Assembly (NCBI GenBank): GCA_022778585.1
Contig: JALFTI010000002.1
Span: 44,826 to 108,825, forward strand
From: Pygmaiobacter massiliensis
GTDB taxonomy: Bacteria; Bacillota; Clostridia; Oscillospirales; Ruminococcaceae
Reading direction: 5' to 3'
Length of the DNA: 64,000 bases
The translations under genes and the position numbers were made by a program. Shown here one piece after another: positions 53,875 to 62,125 of the stretch (positions are counted from its first letter, which is position 1; the number at the start of each line of letters is the position of its first letter). The notes beneath the pieces are model-generated. The model was not told the DNA's origin, ran no database searches, and worked only from the letters and a program-made list of their open reading frames with translations.

Positions 53875-55599
53875 TTGAAACTATCGCAAATGCCCTATGC
53901 CCGTCCCAACCTGGATCACCTGCTGGGAGAACTGGAACAGATTGCCCAGAAGATCAGCAAAGCGCCCAGCGGCCCGGCTGCGTTGGACCTTTTTGAGGAA
54001 TATAACCAGCTGCGGGACCATTTTGATTCTATGGCAACCTTATCGAGTATTCGCCATACTTGTGATACCCGCGATGATTTTTATGATAAGGAGAACGATT
54101 TTTACGACCAGGCGGCGCCGCTTTTGACCGAGCGGTGCAATCAGGTATCCCGCGCTATGCTGCAAAGCAGCCACCGGCCCTTTTTGGAGGAAAAGCTGGG
54201 CAGTTTGCTCTTCCAAAAGCTGGAGCTGGCAAGCGGTGCTTCCTGTGAAGCGGTGGTGGAATTGATGCAGCGGGAAAATGCGCTGGAAAGCGCTTACCAA
54301 AAGCTGTATGCCAGCGCGCAGATTGAATTTGCCGGAAAAAAGAACACCGTTTCCCAGATGGGGTACTATAAGCGCAGCACCGACCGGGCACTGCGCCGCA
54401 GCGCTACCCAGGCGGAAGGCGCCTGGTTTGACGCCCACCGGGCCGAGCTGGATGAAATTTATGAGGAGATGGTGCAAAACCGTACCGAACAGGCCCAAAT
54501 AATGGGCTACAAAAGCTATACGCCGCTTTCCTATTTAAGAATGGGCCGCTGCGGCTATGGGCCAAAACAGGTTAAAGCTTGCCGCGACGCGGTACAAAGA
54601 GACTTAGTACCAATTGTCTGCCAGGTTAAAAAGCTACAGGCCAAACGAATTGGACAGGAAAAGCTGGCCTATTATGATGACAGCTTTCGCTTTTTGGAAG
54701 GAAACCCGGCCCCCATTGGCACCCCGCAGCAGATTTTGGATGCGGGACGCAGGATGTACCAAAGCTTGAGCCCCGAAACGGCAGAGTATATTGACTTTAT
54801 GCTGGAAGGGGAACTGTTTGACCTGCTTTCTCGGGAGGGAAAGGCGCCCGGTGGATACTGTACCTGCATTGTGGACCAAAAGGCTCCGTTTATTTTTTCC
54901 AATTTTAACGCCACCGCTGACGATGTGGATGTTTTAACCCATGAGGCGGGTCACGGATTTCAAATGTACCTGGCCGCGCGGCAAAATTTGCCTGCCGAGC
55001 TGCGGGAACCAGGGATGGAATCCTGCGAAATTCATAGCATGAGTATGGAATTTTTAACCAGCGATTATCACCATTTGTTTTTCGGCCCCAATACCGCCCG
55101 CTACCAGTTAGCACATGCAGAGGACGCGCTGTGCTTTTTGCCCTATGGCTGTATGGTGGACCAGTTTCAGCAAACGGTGTATGACAACCCCACCCTTACC
55201 AGCGAAGAACGCAACCGGGCATGGGCCACATTGGAAAAAACATACCGGCCGTGGATTGATTTTGAAGACCTGCCCTTTTATGGCCGGGGTGCTGGCTGGC
55301 AGCGGCAGCTGCATATCTATGAATGTCCGTTTTATTATATCGATTATGTGCTGGCACAGCTGGTGGCTTTGCAATTTTTTGCAGCTTTTTTGCAGGATAA
55401 AAAGGATGCCTGGAAACGCTATTTGGCTTTGACCAGACTGGCGGGGACCCGCACCTATCCGGATTTGGTACACGCAGCGGGCTTTTTAACCCCCTTTGAG
55501 GGAAAATCGGTTTGGAAAGTGGGACAGAAAGTGGCCGGCTGGATTGAGAAAAATCAAATTCAAACAAAGCTTTTTGCAAAAAAAGCAAGCATAATTTAA
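53875..55599 (+). CDS. M3 family oligoendopeptidase (PepF-like)
   Basis: A 574-residue zinc oligoendopeptidase of the M3 family, cytoplasmic, cleaving short peptides. The zinc motif is HEAGH at 356-360 in DVDVLTHEAGHGFQMYLA, with the third ligand region EIHSMSMEFLT about 25 residues on. GGYCTCIVDQKAPFIFSNFN just before the motif is also family-typical. The start is TTG 53875, placed by GGGAGG eight bases upstream; a later start would lose conserved N-terminal sequence. It is followed by an AT-rich 170-base gap. Confidence 0.92.
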   Translation: MKLSQMPYARPNLDHLLGELEQIAQKISKAPSGPAALDLFEEYNQLRDHFDSMATLSSIRHTCDTRDDFYDKENDFYDQAAPLLTERCNQVSRAMLQSSHRPFLEEKLGSLLFQKLELASGASCEAVVELMQRENALESAYQKLYASAQIEFAGKKNTVSQMGYYKRSTDRALRRSATQAEGAWFDAHRAELDEIYEEMVQNRTEQAQIMGYKSYTPLSYLRMGRCGYGPKQVKACRDAVQRDLVPIVCQVKKLQAKRIGQEKLAYYDDSFRFLEGNPAPIGTPQQILDAGRRMYQSLSPETAEYIDFMLEGELFDLLSREGKAPGGYCTCIVDQKAPFIFSNFNATADDVDVLTHEAGHGFQMYLAARQNLPAELREPGMESCEIHSMSMEFLTSDYHHLFFGPNTARYQLAHAEDALCFLPYGCMVDQFQQTVYDNPTLTSEERNRAWATLEKTYRPWIDFEDLPFYGRGAGWQRQLHIYECPFYYIDYVLAQLVALQFFAAFLQDKKDAWKRYLALTRLAGTRTYPDLVHAAGFLTPFEGKSVWKVGQKVAGWIEKNQIQTKLFAKKASII

Positions 55600-55775
55600 A
55601 AATAAAAATACAAAACGCCAAAATTCTTTTTTATAAAAATACGCATTTCTTTTTTTATTTTCATCCTTTAAACTTTTGCAGTGCTAATTGTAGCGCTAGA
55701 AGTACCAGTGTAAAAGAAATACCATATTGGCAGCTTTATGCATATTTCAACAACTGCAAAAGGAGGAAAGAGAAA

Positions 55776-56171
55776 ATGAAGCAACTCAAACTGACCTTTG
55801 GCGGGCAGTCATTTTATGCGGACCTGCTGGAGGACAAAGCGCCCGAGATTTGTTCGGCGCTTATCAAGGCGGCACCGTTTCAGTCCTACTGGTTTGTGGC
55901 CAAGATTTGTGACAATGAGGTTTGCTTCCGCGCGCCGTTTGTCTGAGAGGCGGTAGAGAACCTGGTATTCAATAAACCGGGTGACATTGGCTGGTTTGAT
56001 ACCCGCCAGTTGATCTGCGTATGGTATAACGATATGGTACCGCTGGGCTGTACCAGCAAGTTTGCGCAGTTTTCACCGCAGGAAAACGCTCGCTTTTTGC
56101 CTTTTGCCGATGCCATGTGGGAAAAACCCGGTGAACTGGTTACGGTGGAAGTTGTGGAAAAGGAGGCGTAA
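55776..56171 (+). CDS. DUF3830 family protein with an in-frame TGA codon
   Basis: A 131-codon frame matching the DUF3830 family (cyclophilin-like fold, function unknown), read from ATG 55776 after AAGGAGG. Residues 1-56 (LKLTFGGQSFYADLLEDKAPEICSAL at the start) are followed by TGA as codon 57 (55944-55946). The frame then continues without stop, with GDIGWFDTRQLICVWYNDMVPLGC and a normal C-terminus ending at TAA. The downstream half is as well conserved-looking as the upstream half. A hairpin ACCTGGT/ACCGGGT (55960-55982) lies 13 bases past the TGA. Options: nonsense mutation, base error (TGG to TGA), read-through, or selenocysteine. It is followed three bases later by a hypothetical gene. 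Confidence 0.6.
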
Positions 56172-56174
56172 AAC

Positions 56175-56633
56175 ATGAACAAGGCGCTGTTAAATGAAAT
56201 AGAGCTGCGGCTGGAAACAGCACAGATGGAGCGGCCTTTGGATATTGACCGGATGCTGGAGCACAACAAAGCCATTGGAAAAAACCTGGCCGTGGCCATG
56301 TATGCCCAGGGAGATGCAAACGGGTGTGCCTATGCACTGTACCAACTGTACGAAATGGCAAAATCCGGCCAGGGAGATTTGGAAACCTTGAAAGCGCTGG
56401 CAGCCAAGCAGATGCATTTTTACGGTTACCGGTTTTTAAATTATTATTCCATGAACGATGTGCACAACCTGCTGCTGAAATGTGGCTTTTCGGTAATGGA
56501 TTCGGCCGACAGTGAACAGCTGGCCTGTTATCTGCGTACCATTCAACGGTATGTGGCTATGCTGACCTATTGGATTGACCTGGCGCTGCCTTGGGCGCCG
56601 CTTTCGAAAGCTTATGCGGAACTAATGGCTTAA
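56175..56633 (+). CDS. Hypothetical helical protein downstream of the DUF3830 gene
   Basis: A 152-residue, all-helical soluble protein that I do not recognise. It opens NKALLNEIELRLETAQMERPLDID and contains aromatic-rich AAKQMHFYGYRFLNYYSMNDVHNLLLKCGF in the middle, with scattered Cys. ATG 56175 follows GGAGG that lies within the end of the DUF3830 gene, three bases past its stop, so the two are translationally coupled. The strict coupling suggests a joint function. No signal peptide or membrane segment is evident. Confidence 0.75.
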   Translation: MNKALLNEIELRLETAQMERPLDIDRMLEHNKAIGKNLAVAMYAQGDANGCAYALYQLYEMAKSGQGDLETLKALAAKQMHFYGYRFLNYYSMNDVHNLLLKCGFSVMDSADSEQLACYLRTIQRYVAMLTYWIDLALPWAPLSKAYAELMA

Positions 56634-56688
56634 GGCACTGAGAATAAAAACGATTTTGCCAGCAGCATGAACCCCATGATAAACAAAC

Positions 56689-56724
56689 GGGCGGCCTGTT
56701 TTAGCCAGGCCGCCCACTTGTTTT
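56689..56724 (+). terminator. Intrinsic terminator after the hypothetical gene
   Basis: 10-bp stem GGGCGGCCTG (56689-56698) / CAGGCCGCCC (56706-56715), extended by AACAA/TTGTT, then T run. Confidence 0.8.
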
Positions 56725-56784
56725 GGGAAATGGCAAAAGCAACTGCTGCCCAAACGGTAAGTTTGTATTTTTTTGCCGCTGCAC

Positions 56785-56813
56785 TTGCAGGCTGCGGCAA
56801 AACGGGATATAAT
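56785..56813 (+). promoter_or_regulatory. Promoter of the first degV gene
   Basis: TTGCAG (56785-56790), 17-bp spacer, TATAAT (56808-56813), 68 bases before the start. Confidence 0.75.
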
Positions 56814-56880
56814 GCAAAAGGATATATGTGGTATTAAAAACCATGTAATAAAATGTTGATAAATGGAAAGAGAGAGTCGT

Positions 56881-57768
56881 ATGGCAAATTTTGTGCTGAC
56901 CTGCTGTTCTACTGCCGACCTGCCGGCGGAATATTTTGAAAAACGGCAGATTCCGTACCTGTGTTTTCACTTTACACTGGACGGCAAAGAGTATGATGAC
57001 GATTTAGGTAAAAGCATTCCGTTTGAACGATTTTACAAAATGATACAGGACGGAGCGCAGCCGGTTACCAGCCAGGTAAATGCCGCCCAATATGAGGCTT
57101 GCTGGGAACCCTATGCCGCTGCCGGCACGCCGGTGGTGCATCTGACGCTCAGCAGCGGAATTTCAGGCACCTATAACTCCGCCCAGGCAGCTAGGGAAAG
57201 CCTGCTGGAGCGTTATCCCAATGCGCAGATCTTTTTGGTGGATTCGCTGGGGGCCTCCTCTGGATATGGGCTGCTGGTGGATGCTGTGTGTGACCTGCGG
57301 GATGCAGGTGCAACTGCTGAAGAAGCGGCCCGCTGGGCAGAGGAAAACCGCCTGAAGGTTCACCACTGGTTTTTCTCTACGGACCTCACCAGTTACCTGC
57401 GAGGGGGCCGCATCTCGAAAAGTGAGCATTTCTTCGGCAGTATGCTGGGCATCTGCCCGCTTTTGAATATGGATAACCTAGGCCGGTTGATTCCGCGCAG
57501 CAAGTACCGCGGCAAAAAGCGGGTAATGGAAGAGATGGTGAAGCGGATGGAGGAGCATGCCCAGGACGGGCACGACTATTTAGGCAAATGCTTTTTGTCC
57601 CATTCTGCCTGTCTGACAGAAGCCAAGGCGGTTGCCGACCTGGTGGAGGCTCGTTTCCCAAAGCTTAGCGGAAAGGTTATGATTAACAGCGTGGGTACTA
57701 CCATTGGTAGCCATACTGGACCTGGAACAGTAGCACTGTTTTTCTTTGGAGATGAGCGCAAAGACTGA
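56881..57768 (+). CDS. DegV family fatty-acid-binding protein (first copy)
   Basis: A 295-residue DegV/FakB-like protein. These bind a fatty acid and present it to FakA kinase. The first lobe has TCCSTADLPAEYFEKRQIPYLCFHFTLDGKEYDDD, TSQVNAAQYEACWEP and VVHLTLSSGISGTYNSAQ (Thr/Ser at the carboxylate pocket). The second lobe has TDLTSYLRGGRISKSEHFFGSMLGICPLL and SVGTTIGSHTGPGTVALFF. Start ATG 56881 is preceded by GAGAGAG; ATG 56863 is an alternative. A second DegV lies at 60258. Confidence 0.92.
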   Translation: MANFVLTCCSTADLPAEYFEKRQIPYLCFHFTLDGKEYDDDLGKSIPFERFYKMIQDGAQPVTSQVNAAQYEACWEPYAAAGTPVVHLTLSSGISGTYNSAQAARESLLERYPNAQIFLVDSLGASSGYGLLVDAVCDLRDAGATAEEAARWAEENRLKVHHWFFSTDLTSYLRGGRISKSEHFFGSMLGICPLLNMDNLGRLIPRSKYRGKKRVMEEMVKRMEEHAQDGHDYLGKCFLSHSACLTEAKAVADLVEARFPKLSGKVMINSVGTTIGSHTGPGTVALFFFGDERKD

Positions 57769-57902
57769 CGGTGCCGTTGAAACCTGTTGGTGTAAATGTT
57801 GCTTTTAGCTGGGTCTGTTTTAAAAAACAGCAGCAATTGCTTGCTTTTATAAAGGTGCCGTAAGGGCAGGTTTTGGCAAAAAGCAGCTTATAAAATAAAA
57901 AA

Positions 57903-57945
57903 AACGCGCAGCGGAACCTTCAGGTCCTCTGCGCGGTTATTTTTA
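57903..57945. terminator. Bidirectional terminator between degV and the thioesterase gene
   Basis: Stem CGCGCAG (57905-57911) / CTGCGCG (57929-57935) with an inner GGA/TCC stem. A tract on the left and T-rich sequence on the right suit both converging genes. Confidence 0.75.
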
Positions 57946-58004
57946 TAAACCAATAAACAAAAAGCAAAAATCTCTGACAGTGCTTTTTGCAAAGAGGGAA
58001 GCGC

Positions 58005-58388
58005 TTATGCTTGTTTGTCCTGAGCTTTTTTGGTCATATCTGCACTTTTTACCAAAATGCGCAGGTGCTCTCCCTCGCCACATCGCCCTTTTTCGTCGCA
58101 AACTTCCAAGTCAAACCAAAGCTTGCGGCCCTCAAAGCTGCGCAGGGTGGCGGTGGCGGTTACCTTCATACCCACCGGGGTGGGCGCCAAATGTTTGCAT
58201 AAAATTTGAGCGCCCACGGTAGTCTGCCCTTTTTCCAAATAATTTTTGGCAAGCTCCAGCGCGGCGGCTTCCATCAGGGCAACCATATTGGGGGTGGAAA
58301 AAATCTGAGAACCGGCTGAACCAATTCGCTTGGCGGTCATTTCATCGGTTACGGTCCAGGTGAGGGAATACTGGGTGGGGCGTTCCAT
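58005..58388 (-). CDS. Hotdog-fold thioesterase (FlK-like)
   Basis: A 127-residue hotdog protein of the fluoroacetyl-CoA-thioesterase-like group, probably hydrolysing a small acyl-CoA or binding it. FSTPNMVALMEAAALELAKNYLEKGQTTVGAQILCKHLAPTPVGMKV carries the Thr/Glu/His region of FlK. The C-terminal CDEKGRCGEGEHLRILV completes the fold. ATG 58388 follows AAGGAG. It is downstream of, and probably co-transcribed with, the nitroreductase gene (15-base gap). Substrate unknown. Confidence 0.82.
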   Translation of the reverse strand: MERPTQYSLTWTVTDEMTAKRIGSAGSQIFSTPNMVALMEAAALELAKNYLEKGQTTVGAQILCKHLAPTPVGMKVTATATLRSFEGRKLWFDLEVCDEKGRCGEGEHLRILVKSADMTKKAQDKQA

Positions 58389-58403
58389 ATGATTCTCCTT
58401 TTC

Positions 58404-58955
58404 TTAAACTCCGTCGGCAAAGCTTAAAAGCTCATCGGCTGTTTTGCGGGGCCGGGCAGAGGGATCTTCTGCCGGCCAGCCCACGGCAATCAGTGCGCCC
58501 AAACGCTCGTCTTCAGGCAAGGGCAGCAAGGTGCGTACCACTGCTTCGTCAAAAATACCCATAATAACACTGCCAAGGCCATGGGCGTGGGCTGCCAGGC
58601 AGAAGGTTTGGGCTGCAATGCCCGCGTCAAACATCTCCCAGCCATCCTTTTTGGGGGTGGAATAGCTGCCGTCCTTTTCATAACCGGAAAGACCTGTTTT
58701 ATAGCTGAGCAATACCAATACCGGTGCACGGTCGATGGTTTTGGTGTTATATGTAAAACCCAGTACGGTCTGTGCGGCAATTTTTGCCTTCAAATCAGGG
58801 TTATCCACAATGTGGTAACGGGCAATTTGGGTGTTTTTCCAAGAGGGGGCACAGGCGGCGTCGGCCACTACCTGCTTTAAAAGTTCCCGGTCAACCGGCC
58901 GTTCCTCGTACCGGCGAATACTGCGCCGGCTTCTAATTCCTTCCAACAGCTCCAT
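58404..58955 (-). CDS. Nitroreductase family protein
   Basis: A 183-residue FMN-dependent oxidoreductase. It opens ELLEGIRSRRSIRRYEERPVDRELL, the flavin phosphate-binding RRSxRxY motif. ACAPSWKNTQIARYHIV and AHAHGLGSVIMGIF match the family, and the C-terminus has AVGWPAEDPSARPRK. ATG 58955 follows AAAGGA; an open extension to 59099 has no ribosome site. It sits upstream of the thioesterase gene on the minus strand. Substrate (nitro-aromatic or quinone) is undetermined. Confidence 0.9.
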   Translation of the reverse strand: MELLEGIRSRRSIRRYEERPVDRELLKQVVADAACAPSWKNTQIARYHIVDNPDLKAKIAAQTVLGFTYNTKTIDRAPVLVLLSYKTGLSGYEKDGSYSTPKKDGWEMFDAGIAAQTFCLAAHAHGLGSVIMGIFDEAVVRTLLPLPEDERLGALIAVGWPAEDPSARPRKTADELLSFADGV

Positions 58956-59142
58956 ATAAAAAATCCTTTCTGTGCGCAAAAGGGCACCTTTTGGTAAAAA
59001 TCGTCCGGCAAAAAGCACAAAGAGAAATGGTATCAAGTTCCCGCCAGGGTTTTTCTTTGCAAGCATCTTTATTATAAAAAGCGGGTGGCCCAAAATCAAG
59101 ACAAGGTACTTCTACGGCTCAATTTTTAGTAAAAGCATCCAC

Positions 59143-60177
59143 TCAGCATTCCAGCGCAACCTTAATTACGCCATCCTTCCGCCCCTCAAACAGTTCATAA
59201 GCCTGTGCTGCTTTGGCCAGCGGAAAGGTGTGGGTAATAAGCGGGGTGGTATCAAGCCGGCCTTCTGCAATCAGCCGCAGGGTTTCGGCGCAGTTACAGC
59301 CGTCTACACCACCGGTTTTAAAGGTCAGGTTTTTGCCGTACATTTGGGGAAGGGGCAGGGTTTGAGGGGTGTCGTACAGGGCCACAATGGTCACAGTGGC
59401 GTTGGGGCGGGCGGCCTGCCAGGCCAATTGAAAACTGTCAGCGCCGCCGGCTACCTCTAAAACAACATCTGCACCACCGTGCAGGCTTTTGTTTTGCACT
59501 ACTTGTAAAAGCCGATCAGGGGTAGTTGTAGTTAGCTGAGGGTAGTGGTTTTGTACAAAAGCAAGGCGCACAGGGTCTTTGTCGCAGATAATAACCTGGC
59601 CAGGATTTTGCAGCAGCACACACTGCAAAGTGCACAGACCCGTAGGCCCGGCCCCCAAAATAAGTACCGTATCGCCAGGCTGAATTTGGGAAATCTGCGC
59701 TGCCCAGTATCCGGTAGCCAGAATGTCCCCCACAAACAGCGCCTGCCGGTCACTGACCGGATCGGGAATTTTATCAAGTCCCTGGTCAGCATAGGGAACC
59801 CGCACATACTCTGCCTGGCCACCATCAATCCGACAGCCCAGAGCCCAGCCTCCGTTGGGGTCGGTACAATTATTCACCCAGCCGTGTTTGCAGAAAAAGC
59901 ACTCGCCGCAGAAGGTCTCTACATTAACCGCAACCCGGTCGCCTGGAGAAACAGTAGTAACGGCTGGCCCAACCTGTTCCACAATTCCCACCATTTCGTG
60001 TCCTACTGTAATACCGGGCACTGCCCGCGGAACACTGCCATGTTTAATGTGCAGGTCGCTGGCGCAGATGCTGGCCAAAGTTACTTTTACAATGGCATCT
60101 GTGGGTGAAAGCAGTTTAGGTTTGGGTTTTTCCAACAATTCAAATCGTCCAGGGGCAACATAGGTGTAAGCAAGCAT
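59143..60177 (-). CDS. Zinc-dependent alcohol dehydrogenase family protein
   Basis: A 344-residue medium-chain dehydrogenase. Catalytic zinc site: Cys in ASICASDLH and GHEMVGIVE. The structural zinc loop is CGECFFCKHGWVNNC. Rossmann motif LILGAGPTGLCTLQC at about 170 binds NAD(P). It resembles butanediol/sorbitol dehydrogenase-like members, but substrate cannot be set. ATG 60177 follows AGGAGC. Transcribed alone on the minus strand, separated from the upstream degV gene by its terminator. Confidence 0.9.
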   Translation of the reverse strand: MLAYTYVAPGRFELLEKPKPKLLSPTDAIVKVTLASICASDLHIKHGSVPRAVPGITVGHEMVGIVEQVGPAVTTVSPGDRVAVNVETFCGECFFCKHGWVNNCTDPNGGWALGCRIDGGQAEYVRVPYADQGLDKIPDPVSDRQALFVGDILATGYWAAQISQIQPGDTVLILGAGPTGLCTLQCVLLQNPGQVIICDKDPVRLAFVQNHYPQLTTTTPDRLLQVVQNKSLHGGADVVLEVAGGADSFQLAWQAARPNATVTIVALYDTPQTLPLPQMYGKNLTFKTGGVDGCNCAETLRLIAEGRLDTTPLITHTFPLAKAAQAYELFEGRKDGVIKVALEC

Positions 60178-60219
60178 AGAAAGCTCCTTTTTTATAAAAA
60201 TGACAAAAACGAAAATATC

Positions 60220-60252
60220 AAAAAAGCCGCCCAGCAAAATGCTTGGGCGGCA
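60220..60252 (-). terminator. Intrinsic terminator of the second degV gene (minus strand)
   Basis: Minus-strand stem GCCGCCCA (60252-60245 region) / TGGGCGGC (60233-60226) followed by TTTTTT (60225-60220), directly after the degV stop. Confidence 0.85.
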
Positions 60253-60257
60253 GCTTT

Positions 60258-61109
60258 TTAAAAAGCCACAACAATCCCGCCGTCATAGGCGTATACGGTT
60301 GAAACGCCGCCGGTGGGCATAATTAAAACATCGCTCAACGCGCTGCAGTGGCTAAGCAATTCCTTTTTCAGTGCTACTGCCCGGTCGGCACAATTGCATT
60401 GGCTTAAAACCAATTGAATGCTTTTGCTGGGAGCATCAGCAGTGGTTTGGGCAACAACCTCCACCAGTTTACGCATAGCGTTGGCAGTGCCGCGCACCTT
60501 CGTTTTGCAGGCAATATTGCCATGCCCGTCATCGCACATAACCGGCCGCAGGCTGAGCATACTGCCCAAAACGCCTGCCGCTTTACTGATCCGTCCATTT
60601 TTGATCAGGTTGTCCAAACTTTCCAGCACGAAAAAGGTGTGCAGCTTCTCTTTGGCCATCAGCGACGCGGCCTTTGTAACCTGTTCAAAGTCAAGCCCTT
60701 GGCTAATCAGTTCGTGCAGATAGAGAACCAGTCTGGTTTCACCGGCAGCGGCACTTTCCGAATCCAAAATAAAAATTTTCTTTTCCGGGTTTTCTTCCAG
60801 TACCATATCCCTTCCGGCAACAGCGGCATTATAACTGCCAGAAAGCTTAGAGGATAAGGTTACAACGACACAGGCGTCCGATTGACGCATGGCTTTGGCA
60901 TATGCTTCGGGAGAGGGGCAAGCAGTATGGGTGGCGGTTTTGGCCCGCTTCATTTCAAACAGTAGCTTGCGGATATCCAGCGTTTCATCATCTACAAAGT
61001 GGATTCCATCCGCAACCAGCAGGTCCAGGGGAACCAGTTCCAACCCAATCAAATTTTTTAAAGCGGGAGTAATGTCGCAGCAGCTGTCCGCGATTAGTTT
61101 AATAGGCAT
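60258..61109 (-). CDS. DegV family fatty-acid-binding protein (second copy)
   Basis: A 283-residue DegV/FakB-like protein. IKLIADSCCDITPAL opens the first lobe. CPSPEAYAKAM, CVVVTLSSKLSGSYNAAVAGRDM and LDSESAAAGETRLVL follow. The second lobe has ESLDNLIKNGRISKAAGVLGSMLSLRPVM. It is divergent in sequence from the copy at 56881, so the two probably bind different fatty acids, as FakB paralogues do. AAAGGAG precedes ATG 61109. The promoter at 61181-61209 carries a perfect palindrome at its start site. Confidence 0.92.
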   Translation of the reverse strand: MPIKLIADSCCDITPALKNLIGLELVPLDLLVADGIHFVDDETLDIRKLLFEMKRAKTATHTACPSPEAYAKAMRQSDACVVVTLSSKLSGSYNAAVAGRDMVLEENPEKKIFILDSESAAAGETRLVLYLHELISQGLDFEQVTKAASLMAKEKLHTFFVLESLDNLIKNGRISKAAGVLGSMLSLRPVMCDDGHGNIACKTKVRGTANAMRKLVEVVAQTTADAPSKSIQLVLSQCNCADRAVALKKELLSHCSALSDVLIMPTGGVSTVYAYDGGIVVAF

Positions 61110-61164
61110 GGCACACTCCTTTTTTGGCGGGAAACCGTTTTGTAATACCGCCTGATATAATATA

Positions 61165-61180
61165 AAAAACAGCTGTTTTT
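61165..61180 (-). promoter_or_regulatory. Palindrome at the degV promoter, possible operator
   Basis: Perfect 16-base palindrome AAAAACAGCTGTTTTT directly downstream of the minus-strand -10 box, at the expected transcription start. Confidence 0.45.
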
Positions 61181-61209
61181 ATTGTATGGCGAAACCGGTT
61201 GCTTGTCAA
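61181..61209 (-). promoter_or_regulatory. Promoter of the second degV gene
   Basis: Minus-strand TTGACA (61209-61204), 17-bp spacer, TACAAT (61186-61181). Confidence 0.8.
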
Positions 61210-61415
61210 TAAAAACGCGGATGGATTAATGGTGAAAAAATGTGTAAAATAAGCGAAAAAATTGTACAAAAACGCCTTTTGATGCCTTTTTTAGCTTTGG
61301 TGCATGTTTTATATAAACTTTTACGATACAAAGCCTGAGCAAAGCAGCATGCAAAAAAAGTTGCTTTTGCTTCCTTTTTGATATATTTTGCACCAAAACC
61401 GTAAAAAGCTCCCTC
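61210..61415. other. AT-rich intergenic region
   Basis: About 200 bases between divergent degV and ybaK promoters. An imperfect hairpin (GCAAAGCAGC near 61335 with GTTGCTTTTGC near 61361) is followed by TTTTT, but no upstream promoter is convincing. No gene is supported. Confidence 0.35.
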
Positions 61416-61444
61416 TTGTAATTGGGCAGTTATTTTGTTAGTAT
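61416..61444 (+). promoter_or_regulatory. Promoter of the YbaK-type gene
   Basis: TTGTAA (61416-61421), 17-bp spacer, TAGTAT (61439-61444). Confidence 0.55.
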
Positions 61445-61516
61445 CAAACCATAGTAAAAATTACTAAAAACAGGCCCGGAAACTGTCGTATGCCTGAAAG
61501 GGAGCATGTTAACGCC

Positions 61517-61993
61517 ATGGAAAACAGGGTGACAGAGTATTTAAAACAAAAAGGCTTTGACCTGCCGGTATATTTCACCGGAAAGGACACTGCTACGGTA
61601 GCCAAAGCCGCCGAGGTACTGGGGGTAGAGGAAGGGCGCATTGCCAAAAGCCTGGCCTTTCGGTTAAAAGATGGCAGCTGCATGGTTTTGGTAGTAGAAG
61701 GAGCTGCCCGCATTGACAACCGCAAATTTAAGGACACCTTTCATTGCAAGGCATCCATGCTTAGCCATGAGGAAACCTTACAGGTGACCGGGTATCCGGT
61801 AGGGGGTGTATGCCCGTTTGCGCTGCCCGATGGTGTAAAGGTTTTTTTGGACCAATCGCTGCGGGTGTACGATGTGGTTTACCCGGCTGCCGGTACGCCG
61901 GACAGTGCCGTAAAGGTAGATGTGGCCCGCTTTGCCGAATATACGGGCGGTGAATGGGTGGATGTATGTAAACTGCCTGATCCGCAGGCGTAA
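61517..61993 (+). CDS. YbaK/EbsC-type aminoacyl-tRNA deacylase
   Basis: A 158-residue trans-editing deacylase that removes misacylated amino acids from tRNA (Cys-tRNAPro or Ala-tRNAPro in homologues). TATVAKAAEVLGVEEGRIAKSLAFRL contains the conserved Lys, and YPVGGVCPFALPDGVKVFLDQSL the family's GGxxP loop. Start ATG 61517 is preceded by GGGAG at a longish spacing of about 12; an in-frame ATG at 61490 is possible. Lies alone between a divergent degV and fhs. Confidence 0.9.
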   Translation: MENRVTEYLKQKGFDLPVYFTGKDTATVAKAAEVLGVEEGRIAKSLAFRLKDGSCMVLVVEGAARIDNRKFKDTFHCKASMLSHEETLQVTGYPVGGVCPFALPDGVKVFLDQSLRVYDVVYPAAGTPDSAVKVDVARFAEYTGGEWVDVCKLPDPQA

Positions 61994-62125
61994 ATTTGCG
62001 AAAAGGCGCATAGCAAACATGTCAAAGTAAGCCGGTATTGGCTTATGGGAAGATAAAAACAAGCCGGCTGTTATGCTGCAGCCAGCCAGGCGCGGAATAT
62101 CCGGCCAGTCAGAAGGAGTGGAAAG

